Of a stretch of DNA of 64,000 nt, positions 9,973-19,202 are shown piece by piece (within the stretch, counting starts at the first letter, position 1; every line of letters starts with the position of its first letter). The stretch comes from Oceanospirillaceae bacterium ASP10-02a (GTDB taxonomy: Bacteria; Pseudomonadota; Gammaproteobacteria; Pseudomonadales; Balneatricaceae), in contig CAJIZL010000018.1 of assembly GCA_905182035.1 (NCBI GenBank), forward strand, positions 1-64,000, read 5' to 3'. The notes under the pieces were generated by a model that had not been told where the DNA came from, searched no databases, and saw only the letters and a list, made by a program, of their open reading frames with translations. The position numbers were made by a program, and so were the translations under genes.

Positions 9973-10584
9973 TTAGGTGTAACTCTTACGTCCGGCAAAG
10001 GCGTGGGCCAAAGTGCCGCTATCGACATACTCTAGTTCCCCGCCTATGGGAACTCCATGGGCTATACGAGTGACATTAATAGCCTGGGTCTCTAGCTGCT
10101 GACGAATTAATTGGTGAATAAAATGGGCAGTTGCGTCGCCCTCTATAGTGGGATTAGTGGCGATAATAACTTCCGTTACATGTTCGTCACTAAGGCGCGA
10201 AATTAACGCGTCCAACCCAAGCTCATTGGGCCCAATGCCATCCATGGGTGAAAGGTGGCCCATAAGTACAAAATACAACCCCCGAAAACCTGCTCCCTGT
10301 TCGATAGCCAATACATCTGCTGGGGTTTCTACAATACACAAGGTATTAGCGTCACGGTCTGACTGTCTACATATACGGCACACAGGTGTTTCACTATGGG
10401 TTCTGCATTGATCACAGCGGCCCACTTTATCAAGCGCAAGGTTCAAGCTATGCGCTAGCACCGCACCGCCTTCACGGTTACGCTCTAATATGTGTAACGC
10501 CATCCGTTGGGCTGACTTACGGCCTACGCCAGGTAGGCATCGGAGAGACTCAATAAGATCATCAATAAGGGGGCTAAATGACAT
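9973..10584 (-). CDS. recR: Recombination protein RecR
   Basis: A 203-aa RecFOR-pathway protein that helps load RecA on gapped DNA. It has the helix-hairpin-helix region [17 protein letters not shown], the zinc finger [17 protein letters not shown], and the Toprim domain with [13 protein letters not shown] and [12 protein letters not shown]. The length is standard. It is 22 bp after ybaB, in the classical dnaX-ybaB-recR order. Confidence 0.97.
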   Translation of the reverse strand: MSFSPLIDDLIESLRCLPGVGRKSAQRMALHILERNREGGAVLAHSLNLALDKVGRCDQCRTHSETPVCRICRQSDRDANTLCIVETPADVLAIEQGAGFRGLYFVLMGHLSPMDGIGPNELGLDALISRLSDEHVTEVIIATNPTIEGDATAHFIHQLIRQQLETQAINVTRIAHGVPIGGELEYVDSGTLAHAFAGRKSYT

Positions 10585-10606
10585 GAACGTTGAACCTATA
10601 ATTTAC

Positions 10607-10933
10607 TTAAAACGGCATTTTAAAACCGGCAGGCATACCCATGCCAGCGGTCATATCAGCCATGTTATTCTGACTAGCCTGCTCTACTTTACGGACCGCA
10701 TCATTGACCGCAGCCGCCAGTAAGTCTTCTAACATTTCTTTGTCTTCCGACAACAGTGAATCATCCAGTTTGACGCGCTTCACATCATGACGCCCTGTCA
10801 TTACTACCTGCACTAAACCAGCACCAGCGGCACCGGTAAACTCCGCTTTGGCTAAATCTGCCTGCGCTTGTTGCATTTGTTCTTGCATTTTTTGGGCTTG
10901 TTTCATGATATTGCCCATGCCACCTTTTAACAT
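10607..10933 (-). CDS. ybaB: Nucleoid-associated protein YbaB/EbfC
   Basis: A 108-aa DNA-binding protein of the YbaB/EbfC family, starting [20 protein letters not shown]. The N-terminal coiled coil, central beta sheet and C-terminal MPAGFKMPF are all visible. I chose the ATG at 10933. An 18-codon upstream extension overlaps the end of dnaX and is not conserved in style. The gap after dnaX is 22 bp. Confidence 0.95.
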   Translation of the reverse strand: MLKGGMGNIMKQAQKMQEQMQQAQADLAKAEFTGAAGAGLVQVVMTGRHDVKRVKLDDSLLSEDKEMLEDLLAAAVNDAVRKVEQASQNNMADMTAGMGMPAGFKMPF

Positions 10934-10955
10934 ATTTTTTTTCTCTATAATTAGT

Positions 10956-12743
10956 CTAAGTTTTAGTAGGGTTAACAGGCAAAACACTATTAGCGTCTAG
11001 CTGGCCATTAAAAGCAGTGGTTAAACTGGCTACATTAGGATCATTTTGTAATGATGCTATAGCTTGGTCTTGGCTTTCTGTTTCTTGTCTTTGGCGGCTC
11101 GCAAACGGCGTTTCAGTTTGAGTTTGTCCAATGTCTATGGCCAACTGCAGGTCACAACCAAACATTTCTTCCAAGGCCTGCCGAATACGGCCCTGATGGG
11201 TTACATTAAGCATGCTGCTTTGGCCTTGCTCCAAGGTGAATTGTAATTGTGTGCCTTGTCGTTTAGCAAACACCATATTGGCTGCAATAGCGTGAGTCAT
11301 GCCCGATAAATTAAGGTCATTAAATACCTGAGTCCAGTTATTTTCATTGAGGTCGGCTAATGTCCAATCGTTACAGGGTTTTTCTGGGCTTGAAGCCGCT
11401 ACTATCTCAGGTGCTTCTTCTGGCACATCTTGCTGTACTTGTTCTGGGGCTTGTTGCTGCACTAGCGGCGCAGACACTTCTTCCCAAGGTGGCAACTCAT
11501 TGGCAGGCGCGACTATAGTTTCAGGGTCTAGTATTTTTTGCGGCGCGTCTTGTGGTACCTCTTGTGACACTGTTGCTAGCACTGGCTCTGCTTCAGGTGG
11601 CGCCATTAATACTTGTGCCTGAGACGGAGTCGCCGTGGTGCGCATTTGGCCAGCATGTTGCTGCGGCCTAAAGGCGAGCATACGCAACAAGGCCATCTCA
11701 AAGCCAGCTTGCAAGTCTGGCGCTGCCTCTAAGTCTTTACGGGCCATAATACCCATTTGATAGAATAGCTGTAGGTCTGCAGGACTGGTATTTTGAGCTA
11801 AATCTAACACCTTAGTTTTATCAAATTGGACCGAAACAGGCGCATCGGGCAATACCTGACAAATAGCCACTTGATGTAACAAACTCAGCAGATCTTCTAA
11901 GGCTACAGCAAAATCTTGCCCCTGCTCTGCCAGTTCTCCAATGAGCTTAAGCAATTCACCAGCGTTACCCTGTTGTAACTGGCTAACAATGGCAACAACT
12001 TTACCCTGATCAATACTGCCCAACATTTGGTTAACGGCAGTTTCGGTTAAGTCGCCACCACAAAAGGCAATGGCCTGATCCGTAAGGCTCAAGGCATCAC
12101 GCATGCTGCCTTTGGCTGCCCGGCCAAGCTGCCACAATGAAGCTTCTGCAAAGGGTATGGTTTCGCTTGTAAGAACGTTGCGCAAATGTCCTGCCACCTG
12201 TTCGGCCGGCATGTTCTTTAGGTTAAATTGTAAACACCTAGAAAGCACAGTAATAGGTAGTTTTTGTGGATCTGTAGTGGCTAATAGGAATTTTACGTGT
12301 GGTGGTGGTTCTTCCAAAGTTTTAAGCAGCGCATTAAAACTGCTGGTAGAGAGCATGTGTACTTCGTCAATCAGATAAACCTTAAAACGACCTCGTGTAG
12401 GTGCGTATTGAACGTTATCTAGCAGTTCTCGGGTATCTTCTACTTTGGTACGTGATGCCGCATCCACTTCAATTAAATCAACGAAGCGGCCTTCAGTAAT
12501 CTCAACGCAACTAGAACACACGCCACAGGGTGTGGAACTGACACCTTCTTCACAATTAAGGCATCTCGCCAATATTCGCGCAATGGTTGTTTTGCCAACA
12601 CCACGGGTACCCGCAAACAAATAAGCATGATGTAAACGCTGTTCGTCTAAGGCATGAACCAAGGCGCGTAAAACATGCTCTTGACCCACCATGGTGTGGA
12701 AATTTTGGGGCCGCCATTTACGGGCTAAAACCTGATATGACAT
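10956..12743 (-). CDS. dnaX: DNA polymerase III subunits tau/gamma
   Basis: A 595-aa clamp-loader ATPase. Walker A is [17 protein letters not shown] near residue 45. The zinc-binding block is [19 protein letters not shown]. The DEVH box is in [18 protein letters not shown], and the sensor 1 region is [11 protein letters not shown] linker rich in Gln, Glu, Pro and Val (about residues 370-450) separates the ATPase core from the C-terminal tau part. An A6 run in codons 402-404 is followed in the -1 frame by a stop four codons later (see findings), so a gamma-like short form is possible. It is the first gene of the operon. The promoter lies upstream of 12743. Confidence 0.96.
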   Translation of the reverse strand: MSYQVLARKWRPQNFHTMVGQEHVLRALVHALDEQRLHHAYLFAGTRGVGKTTIARILARCLNCEEGVSSTPCGVCSSCVEITEGRFVDLIEVDAASRTKVEDTRELLDNVQYAPTRGRFKVYLIDEVHMLSTSSFNALLKTLEEPPPHVKFLLATTDPQKLPITVLSRCLQFNLKNMPAEQVAGHLRNVLTSETIPFAEASLWQLGRAAKGSMRDALSLTDQAIAFCGGDLTETAVNQMLGSIDQGKVVAIVSQLQQGNAGELLKLIGELAEQGQDFAVALEDLLSLLHQVAICQVLPDAPVSVQFDKTKVLDLAQNTSPADLQLFYQMGIMARKDLEAAPDLQAGFEMALLRMLAFRPQQHAGQMRTTATPSQAQVLMAPPEAEPVLATVSQEVPQDAPQKILDPETIVAPANELPPWEEVSAPLVQQQAPEQVQQDVPEEAPEIVAASSPEKPCNDWTLADLNENNWTQVFNDLNLSGMTHAIAANMVFAKRQGTQLQFTLEQGQSSMLNVTHQGRIRQALEEMFGCDLQLAIDIGQTQTETPFASRQRQETESQDQAIASLQNDPNVASLTTAFNGQLDANSVLPVNPTKT

Positions 12744-13060
12744 GCAGCGTGCACTCTCTCAATAAAAAGACAACCTAGAGACAGACATTATATGAGCCAC
12801 GCACAATTAAAGCTACCAACTAACCTGCCACCAGCCACTTCAATTGCAGCAGTGTGATTCTCCATCGGTTCAAGTAATAAAACTAGCTAGAGCGAGCGGC
12901 CGCCTATTCACTTCCAACTTAAATATATCAGGGCGATTGCAGCACCAACTGACATCAAGCTCTTTACTAGTGGAACGGGCACAGTAATGTCAATGTCAGC
13001 GTTTAGAATATCGGCTTTTTAATGCATAGTTTTTCTGTGCTAGGCACATGTCTTTTTGAA
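12744..13060. other. Intergenic region upstream of dnaX
   Basis: About 317 bp between dnaX and the class IV aminotransferase, both on the minus strand. It must hold the promoter of the dnaX operon. I saw no open frame with coding character, no tRNA-like fold and no convincing terminator. The part near 13000-13060 is downstream-untranslated DNA relative to nothing on the plus strand and contains only short T runs. Confidence 0.4.
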
Positions 13061-13951
13061 CTAAGGCTCTGACTCATAAACCACTTCAGTGGCATAATTG
13101 GGTTGCTTGTGCATGGCCCAGTAGGCGTCTTTTAATTGCTGGGTTAAGGGGCCTATTTGGCCATCTCCAATCACATTATCATCTACCTGTGTGATGGCCA
13201 TGATGCCGCCAGCCGTGCTCGTAGCAAAGGTTTCGTCTGCATTTCGAAAAGCGTCTGCAGACACTTCGCCAAACACTACTTGCATGCCTAGTTGTTGAGC
13301 CAATTGTATGGCAGTTTGACGGGTAATGCCCAGCAGCACGCCTTCTGCTGTTGTGAATAACTGGCTATCTTTAATAATAAAAATATTAAACCCTGGCCCC
13401 TCTTTTATGTTGCCATTGGCATCCACCACGGCGGCAGTTTGCGCGCCTCGGTCATAGGCTTCAAACTGCCCCATTACCAAGTCTAACCAATGGTAGTTTT
13501 TAATTGTAGGATCAACAGATTCGGTAGGTATACGTTGCTGTTGACTTATAGCTATGTGTAAGCCTTGGTCTGGCTGACTAATCCACACAAAGGGCACTAC
13601 AAATGCAAAAAATTGATTAGAACAAGTGCGCGGATCTCGAGACCCGGGCTCAGGCTGGCCACGGGTAGTAATCATTTCTACATAGGCATGGCGCAAACCA
13701 CTTTGCGCCACAAGCTGCAATAACAATGCCGTCAGCTGGGCTTTATTATAGGGAATCGACATGCGCAACTTTTCCATGCCAGCATAGTAACGATCCAAAT
13801 GTTCGGTCAAATGGAAAAAATGCCCTTCCCACACATGAGCCACATCATAAGTGGCATCAGAATGTAAAAAACCCCAATCTAATAGCGATATTTTAGCCTC
13901 ACTAATGGGCACTATTTCACCATTTACATAAGCTAGGCTTTGAGTTGTCAT
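13061..13951 (-). CDS. Class IV PLP aminotransferase (D-amino acid / branched-chain type)
   Basis: A 296-aa fold-type IV pyridoxal-phosphate aminotransferase. The region IKNYHWLDLVMGQFEA carries the expected PLP lysine, INKEGPGFN-like residues (IKEGPGFNIFII) follow, and the phosphate-binding block is TSTAGGIMAIT. The family includes D-alanine aminotransferase, IlvE and (R)-amine transaminases. The TAGGI block resembles the last group, but I cannot assign a substrate. The ATG at 13951 starts MTTQSLAYVNGEIVP, the normal N-terminus. A longer reading would overlap the upstream permease. It lies 28 bp after the permease, so the two may be co-transcribed. Confidence 0.8.
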   Translation of the reverse strand: MTTQSLAYVNGEIVPISEAKISLLDWGFLHSDATYDVAHVWEGHFFHLTEHLDRYYAGMEKLRMSIPYNKAQLTALLLQLVAQSGLRHAYVEMITTRGQPEPGSRDPRTCSNQFFAFVVPFVWISQPDQGLHIAISQQQRIPTESVDPTIKNYHWLDLVMGQFEAYDRGAQTAAVVDANGNIKEGPGFNIFIIKDSQLFTTAEGVLLGITRQTAIQLAQQLGMQVVFGEVSADAFRNADETFATSTAGGIMAITQVDDNVIGDGQIGPLTQQLKDAYWAMHKQPNYATEVVYESEP

Positions 13952-13979
13952 AGGTAATGCCCCAACAGCATAATACTGG

Positions 13980-14870
13980 TTATTGGTTAGCCTGTTGTCG
14001 CTGAACAATATAATATGTAGAGGCTATAATAATTGCCGTACCGGCTAAGAATTTTAGCGTTATGATTTCATCAAATAGCAGTATGCCCACACCTATCCCA
14101 AAAGGAATAGCAAGAAAGTGCAAGGGGGCAAGTATAGAAGCCTGAGCATACATATGACTCTGAGCAAGGAAATATTGCTGAAAACTTGCCAAAAAACCTA
14201 AAGCGATAAGGAGATACAGGGAGTCTGGAGTTGAAAGACTAGTAACGGCTTCAAAACTGTCTAGGCTGTAGGTTAACAACCCAGCAAGAATTAGTCCGGT
14301 GAAGTTATACCAAATAGACGTTGAAACTGCAGGATCTGTTCGGCCTAGTACTCGCAAGTACACAAACATGAGAGCTGAAAACACGGCGGCAAGCAGAGCG
14401 TATAGAACACCCCAGAGATTCAGTGCTGGTGTTATTGGAAATATAAGAACCAGAACGCCCAAGAAGCCAACTAAAACTGACACTAAGCGCTTCAAGCCCA
14501 CTTGTTCTCCAGCAATTACAACGGAGAAGCCCGTTATAAAAATCGGCATGGTCTGGGTTAGCGCTGTAGCAAGGCTGATATCGATGTTGGTGATTGCTAA
14601 AAACCACGTGGTTAGCCCCAAAAAACCGAACCCAGTTCTTAATGCAAGGCCCGGAATATTAGTAATACTAAGAAACTTAGGACCCCTAGAATAAATTGCA
14701 TAAGCGACTAATAGTGGGAGGCAAAATAGGTAGCGAAAAAACAAAATCAAAAACACAGAAAAATCTGGTTGCAAGACTTTTACCATACTTGCCAAAACAA
14801 ATGACATGGCGAGTTCGCCAATCAGGTGAAGCGCACCCATTTTATTATTACTTTGATTAATGGTCACCAT
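13980..14870 (-). CDS. EamA/DMT-family inner-membrane permease
   Basis: A 296-aa protein made almost entirely of hydrophobic helices, about ten by eye, in the two-repeat EamA (RhaT/drug-metabolite) arrangement. Members export or import small metabolites such as amino acids. The substrate here is unknown. The segments LILFFRYLFCLPLLVAYAI and FGFLGLTTWFLAITNIDISLATALTQTMPIF fit the first EamA repeat. It precedes the class IV aminotransferase closely, which hints at a shared amino-acid or amine substrate (inference). Confidence 0.8.
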   Translation of the reverse strand: MVTINQSNNKMGALHLIGELAMSFVLASMVKVLQPDFSVFLILFFRYLFCLPLLVAYAIYSRGPKFLSITNIPGLALRTGFGFLGLTTWFLAITNIDISLATALTQTMPIFITGFSVVIAGEQVGLKRLVSVLVGFLGVLVLIFPITPALNLWGVLYALLAAVFSALMFVYLRVLGRTDPAVSTSIWYNFTGLILAGLLTYSLDSFEAVTSLSTPDSLYLLIALGFLASFQQYFLAQSHMYAQASILAPLHFLAIPFGIGVGILLFDEIITLKFLAGTAIIIASTYYIVQRQQANQ

Positions 14871-15404
14871 TTTGTGCTGCTTCCTTGGTCAAATAAAATG
14901 TAATACGCCACCAAATATGGTGTTTCGAATGCCTTATTAAAGCATCATAGCTTCAGCAAAAATAATAAATTACCAATTAAACTGGTCTTTATTTTGAAAC
15001 AAAAATATCTTTTGGGTTATCCCTTGAAAAATAACGCTGATATGCTTGTTTATAACCATCTTCAAGATGCTTTGTAAACAGTTCTGTATTAAATAATGGC
15101 TTAGATAACCTATTAGCATTCAACTTCTTGTTGACTGCTAATAACAGTTAAACAGTTTGTTGAATTAATTCGGAGTACCTGATAACCGCCTGCCCCCTGC
15201 ATTTTGTTTGCAGTAAACACAAGACCCCAAGTGTGCCTGAAATGAGGTTGAAGATGTATGGTACGCGAATGCGAAAGAACCACACGCGATAATGTAAAGA
15301 CTAATTGTAAGCTAAAGGATTAGCCATGTGTTCCACCATGTGGTCCACTTGCTTCAATAAGTGCCTAAAATCAGCTAAATTGCGATATAAATCAAGAGAA
15401 TGGT
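14871..15404. other. Intergenic region between SRP RNA and EamA permease
   Basis: About 534 bp without a supported gene. It is AT-rich toward the permease and must carry the permease promoter. The other end is the 3' flank of the SRP RNA. I saw no RNA-gene signature beyond the SRP RNA, no long repeat and no coding frame worth reporting. Confidence 0.4.
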
Positions 15405-15514
15405 GGTACCCCTATCAGCCACACCTCGGCACACAAATCCACCGCTGTGGCTGCTCCCTTCCAGGCCTGACCAGGTTTACGGTTTATCGTTGCGTGGGGA
15501 CCAATAGGGCTACC
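15405..15514 (-). ncRNA. ffs: 4.5S signal recognition particle RNA
   Basis: The minus strand holds the highly conserved SRP RNA core: GGTCAGGCCTGGAAGGGAGC followed by AGCCA (plus-strand about 15448-15475). This is the apical tetraloop and symmetric/asymmetric internal loops bound by Ffh. The flanks pair as the long closing helix: the RNA 5' end GGTAGCCCTAT (15514 downward) is complementary, with one mismatch, to the 3' end ATAGGGGTACC (up to 15405). The total of about 110 nt matches bacterial 4.5S RNA. The ends are inferred from helix closure and may be off by a few bases. The RNA combines with Ffh to target membrane proteins. Confidence 0.93.
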
Positions 15515-15636
15515 ATAACGATCACAATCGAGCGATTGCGAGGTGAGAAGTATAGGCAAAAAGCCTCTGACTCTCAAGTGGTTTTTGTACAGACATTACA
15601 ATTACACCGGTCAGTTTGGTCCCATGATTATCTTCC

Positions 15637-16869
15637 TCAAACGCCGTAACTAGCGTAAGGCAAAAATTCAACCTCTTGCGCGTCTTTACCACAAGTATTG
15701 GCTTTCACTACAGCTAACCCGTCACCTGTCATTGCAGTAGTGAGTACACCAGAATTTTGATTGGTCATGGCTTCTACAGCTAAGCCTGATTGTGCGTTCG
15801 AAACTAATCGAACACGGAGGTATTCCTGCCTTATACTTGGCCTTGTGGGTGGATTAACCAAACGTGCGCTTAGGCTGTGCCCTTGTGTACTGGTACAGCC
15901 TTGAAGCGCCAATAAAAACGGCCGTGCTATCACCATAAAGGTCACCAAAACACTAGCTGGATTGCCAGGCAAACCAAAAAATGGGGTTTGTTTCACGCGA
16001 CCAAATGCCAATGGTTTCCCCGGTTTAATAGCCAGTTTCCATACATCCAATTGGCCTAGAGTTTCGACTGCACCTTTAACATGGTCTTCTTCACCTTCGG
16101 AAACGCCGCCACTGGTAATAATAATATCAGCCTGGTCTGCTGCCAAGGATAGGGCTGATTCTGTAGTTGAGCGTTCGTCTGTGATAATGCCTATGTCGAC
16201 TAATTCCATACCCAACTGATCCACTAAACCAGCCATCAAAAATCGGTTTGAATTATAGATTTGACCTGCTTGCAGGTCTTGGCCAGGATTAACTAATTCA
16301 CTTCCCGTAGATGCGATGGCAACTTTTAAAGGTCGGTACACGTCTACGTGTTCTATACCCATGGATGCCAATACACCTAGATGCCGTGCTTCTAACTTAG
16401 TGCCAGTTTTACAAACCACCTGCCCTGCCACCACATCTTGGCCTTTGAGACGGATGAACTGACCTGACTTTTGGCCCTGCTCTAAAGCCCTAGGCAGTAT
16501 ACAGATACCACCTTCCACAATTTCAACGTCTTCTTGGATCACTACCAATTGGGCATTATCTGGAACTTCCGCACCGGTAAAAATCCGCGCGCAAGTATGG
16601 AGTTTTAGTGTACGTGGCACCTGCCCTGCAGCTACCCGTTGACTTACAGGAATGACGTTTAGGTATAAGTCCTCTACTCGCAAGGCATAGCCATCCATAG
16701 CACTATTGTCCGCAGGTGGCACAGCCACGGTAGAAACCACAGGCCCACTTAGTACCCGTCCTCTGGAATGAAATAGCGACACACACTCCGACGTCAGAAC
16801 ACATTTTGCGGTTGCCATAATTTGTTGCTGCGCGGCAGGTACACTGGTAAGGCTCGTTTTTGTAAACAT
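15637..16869 (-). CDS. moeA: Molybdopterin molybdenumtransferase MoeA
   Basis: A 410-aa enzyme that inserts molybdate into adenylated molybdopterin. Visible blocks are VPPADNSAMDGYALR near residue 50, IFTGAEVPDNAQLVVIQEDV, the MoCF_biosynth core TGSELVNPGQ ... ITSGGVSEGEEDHVK, and KPGKPLAFGR followed by FGLPGNPASVLVTF. Length is normal. It follows moaB with an 8-bp gap, so the pair is co-transcribed for molybdenum cofactor synthesis. Confidence 0.95.
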   Translation of the reverse strand: MFTKTSLTSVPAAQQQIMATAKCVLTSECVSLFHSRGRVLSGPVVSTVAVPPADNSAMDGYALRVEDLYLNVIPVSQRVAAGQVPRTLKLHTCARIFTGAEVPDNAQLVVIQEDVEIVEGGICILPRALEQGQKSGQFIRLKGQDVVAGQVVCKTGTKLEARHLGVLASMGIEHVDVYRPLKVAIASTGSELVNPGQDLQAGQIYNSNRFLMAGLVDQLGMELVDIGIITDERSTTESALSLAADQADIIITSGGVSEGEEDHVKGAVETLGQLDVWKLAIKPGKPLAFGRVKQTPFFGLPGNPASVLVTFMVIARPFLLALQGCTSTQGHSLSARLVNPPTRPSIRQEYLRVRLVSNAQSGLAVEAMTNQNSGVLTTAMTGDGLAVVKANTCGKDAQEVEFLPYASYGV

Positions 16870-16877
16870 ACGAGGCG

Positions 16878-17414
16878 TTATGACAGGTGGCGGGAAGCAG
16901 AGTTAAACGTCACCATTTCCACAAAATTACAGGGCCTATGCTGGCTGTCTAACTGATCTTTAATAATGCCATCCCAGGCTGTACGACAGGCACCAGTAGA
17001 ACCGGGCATACTGAAAATCACGGTACGATTAGCTACGCCAGCGACGGTGCGAGACTGAATAGTGGAGGTGCCAATTTCAGCATAAGAAAGGCTTCGGAAT
17101 AACTCACCAAAGCCTTCAATCACTTGATCAAACAAGGGTAATAACGCATCGGGGGTAGTGTCTCTAGCAGTAAAACCAGTACCACCAGTCACCAACACAG
17201 CGTGTACATTGTTGTCGGCAATCCACAGACTTACGGCGGCACGTATTTGGTATACATCATCTTTAACAATGGAGTGCTGCGCTAAACTGTGCCCGGCACC
17301 TTGTAACCGCTCAATCAGTGTTGCGCCCGATTTATCAGTTGCTACGGTACGGGTATCTGACACGGTTAATACAGCAATGTTAATGGGTTTCTGCTCGGTG
17401 TTGGCGCTCTTCAT
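16878..17414 (-). CDS. moaB: Molybdenum cofactor biosynthesis protein MoaB
   Basis: A 178-aa MogA/MoaB-family protein implicated in molybdopterin adenylation. Characteristic blocks are LTVSDTR, VLVTGGTGFTARDTTPDAL and FSMPGSTGACRTAWDGIIKDQLD. MoaB rather than MogA is supported by overall sequence character. It is the first gene of the moaB-moeA pair, and its promoter lies between 17415 and about 17540. Confidence 0.93.
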   Translation of the reverse strand: MKSANTEQKPINIAVLTVSDTRTVATDKSGATLIERLQGAGHSLAQHSIVKDDVYQIRAAVSLWIADNNVHAVLVTGGTGFTARDTTPDALLPLFDQVIEGFGELFRSLSYAEIGTSTIQSRTVAGVANRTVIFSMPGSTGACRTAWDGIIKDQLDSQHRPCNFVEMVTFNSASRHLS

Positions 17415-17544
17415 AGGTCGTTTCTCTTATCTGCGGCTCAAGAGTAAAAAATAACACAGGCAGTATACAGGCTGTTTGCCCTAGATTGTATTTTTGATAG
17501 ACACTGCACCTTAGCTAACTCTATTCGACCTTAGCCTTACGACA

Positions 17545-17581
17545 TTAGTTTTAAAGACTTTAGTTTTAAAGACTTTAGTTT
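17545..17581. repeat. 15-bp tandem repeat, 2.5 copies
   Basis: TTAGTTTTAAAGACT is repeated head to tail at 17545-17559 and 17560-17574, with a further partial copy to about 17581. It lies in the divergent intergenic region between moaB and the ABC transporter binding protein (17415-17707). It may be a simple slipped repeat or part of a regulatory region. No function is evident. Confidence 0.85.
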
Positions 17582-17707
17582 CATTCACTAAGGTCTAATT
17601 TTCAATGGCCACCAACTCGCTAGACTAGTCCCCAACCTAGAAGCACCTCTGCGTTGAATTGCTGGTTGTGCTCATCTCGGTTTAACAACAATAAATTGGA
17701 GTTTGCC

Positions 17708-19084
17708 ATGACAGATGTAAAATCTGAAAAAACAAATCACACTGCTGCTGGTTGGTCCCGCCGCGATGTATTGAAAGCCACATCAGTTGGTGCTGTAAGC
17801 GCCGCTACACCAATGTTTTTTACCCAAAATGCATGGGCAGAAGAAGCCATTGGCAACTATCCAGTTAAGGGTAGTGAAGTAGTATTAGGTTTTAATGTAC
17901 CTCAAACAGGTGCATACGCTGATGAGGGTGCTGATGAATTACGTGCCTATAAGCTAGCCGTTAAACACTTGAACAACGGTGGTGGCATGCTCGACACCCT
18001 TAAACCAAGCAAATTAACCGGCAACGGCATTTTGGGTAAAAAAGTTACTTACGTAACAGGCGACACTCAAACTAACGCCGATGCGTCACGTACTTCTGCC
18101 CGTCGTATGATTGAGCGTGACAAAGTAATTATGGTTACTGGTGGTTCTTCTTCTGGCATCGCCATTGCCCAACAGTACCTTTGTAACGAGCTAGGTATTA
18201 TCTTTATGTGTGGTTTGACTCACTCAAACGACACCACGGGTAAGGACAAGCAACGTTATGGTTTCCGTCATTTCTTCAACGCTCACATGACAGGTAAAGC
18301 ACTATCTCCCGTATTGAGCAACGAATACGGCAAAGACCGTCGCGCCTTCCACTTAACTGCTGACTACTCTTGGGGCCACACCCAGCAAGAGTCTATGCAG
18401 GAATTCACAGAGAAAGAAGGCTGGTCAACTGAAGGCAACATCATGACGCCTTTGAAGACTACTGACTTCTCTCAGTATCTATCTCAGGTACTGAACTCAG
18501 ATGCAGACGTTCTGATATTGAACCACTACGGCGCCAACATGGTTAACTCTTTAACCAACGCCGTAAACTTTGGCATGCGAGACATGCAAAAGAATGGTAA
18601 AAACTTGGAAGTCGTAGTGCCTCTATATAGCCGTTTAATGGCTAAAGGCGCAGGTTCAGCTAACATCGATGGTGTATTAGGTACCTCGGGCTGGAACTGG
18701 GCATTGGAAGATGAAGGTTCTAAAGTGTTTGTAAAGGCCTTTAGTGATGAATACGGCTTCCCACCTTCACAGGCAGCGCATACTTGTTATGTGCAGACCC
18801 TTTTATATGCCAACGCATGCGAAATGGCCGGCACTTTTTACCCACCAGAAGTGATTAAAGCGCTTGAAGACTTCGAATTCACTGGTGCTGGCAACGGCCC
18901 AACCTTGTACCGTGGTTCTGATCACCAGTGCATCAAAGACATCTTGGTTATGCAGGGTAAATCACCTTCTGCACGTACCAGCGACTTTGACTATTTACAG
19001 ATCGTTGATCAAGTGGCTGCGAAGACCGTTGATTATGATCCAGCCATCTTTGGTGGTGAGTTAGGTCCATACGTACCGGCATAA
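17708..19084 (+). CDS. Tat-exported Liv-type ABC transporter substrate-binding protein
   Basis: A 458-aa periplasmic binding protein of the branched-chain amino acid/amide (HAAT, Peripla_BP_6) family. The N-terminus has a twin-arginine signal: SRRDVLKATSVGAVSAATP, then a hydrophobic stretch and cleavage after NAWA near residue 48. The mature domain starts with LGFNVPQTGAYADEGADEL and contains ARRMIERDKVIMVTGGSSSGIAIA, typical of this fold. I chose the ATG at 17708, preceded by TTGGAG. An upstream alternative at 17654 would spoil the signal peptide. The ligand is unknown; branched-chain amino acids, amides and urea are all possible. It leads the five-gene importer. Confidence 0.85.
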   Translation: MTDVKSEKTNHTAAGWSRRDVLKATSVGAVSAATPMFFTQNAWAEEAIGNYPVKGSEVVLGFNVPQTGAYADEGADELRAYKLAVKHLNNGGGMLDTLKPSKLTGNGILGKKVTYVTGDTQTNADASRTSARRMIERDKVIMVTGGSSSGIAIAQQYLCNELGIIFMCGLTHSNDTTGKDKQRYGFRHFFNAHMTGKALSPVLSNEYGKDRRAFHLTADYSWGHTQQESMQEFTEKEGWSTEGNIMTPLKTTDFSQYLSQVLNSDADVLILNHYGANMVNSLTNAVNFGMRDMQKNGKNLEVVVPLYSRLMAKGAGSANIDGVLGTSGWNWALEDEGSKVFVKAFSDEYGFPPSQAAHTCYVQTLLYANACEMAGTFYPPEVIKALEDFEFTGAGNGPTLYRGSDHQCIKDILVMQGKSPSARTSDFDYLQIVDQVAAKTVDYDPAIFGGELGPYVPA

Positions 19085-19103
19085 GCTGTATGTAGCGAAC
19101 TGC

Positions 19104-19135
19104 ACGGGCCAAGTTTAACGCTGGCCCGTTTTTTA
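19104..19135 (+). terminator. Rho-independent terminator inside the importer operon
   Basis: The stem ACGGGCCA / TGGCCCGT with a 10-nt loop is followed by six T residues. It lies 20 bp after the binding-protein gene and about 70 bp before the first permease. A partly effective terminator here would make the binding protein far more abundant than the membrane components, a common arrangement for ABC importers. Confidence 0.85.
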
Positions 19136-19202
19136 TTTACCCATATAATACTAAAAAAAATACCATGATTTTGCCACAGCAACCAATGGGAGTATCTCCA
19201 AA

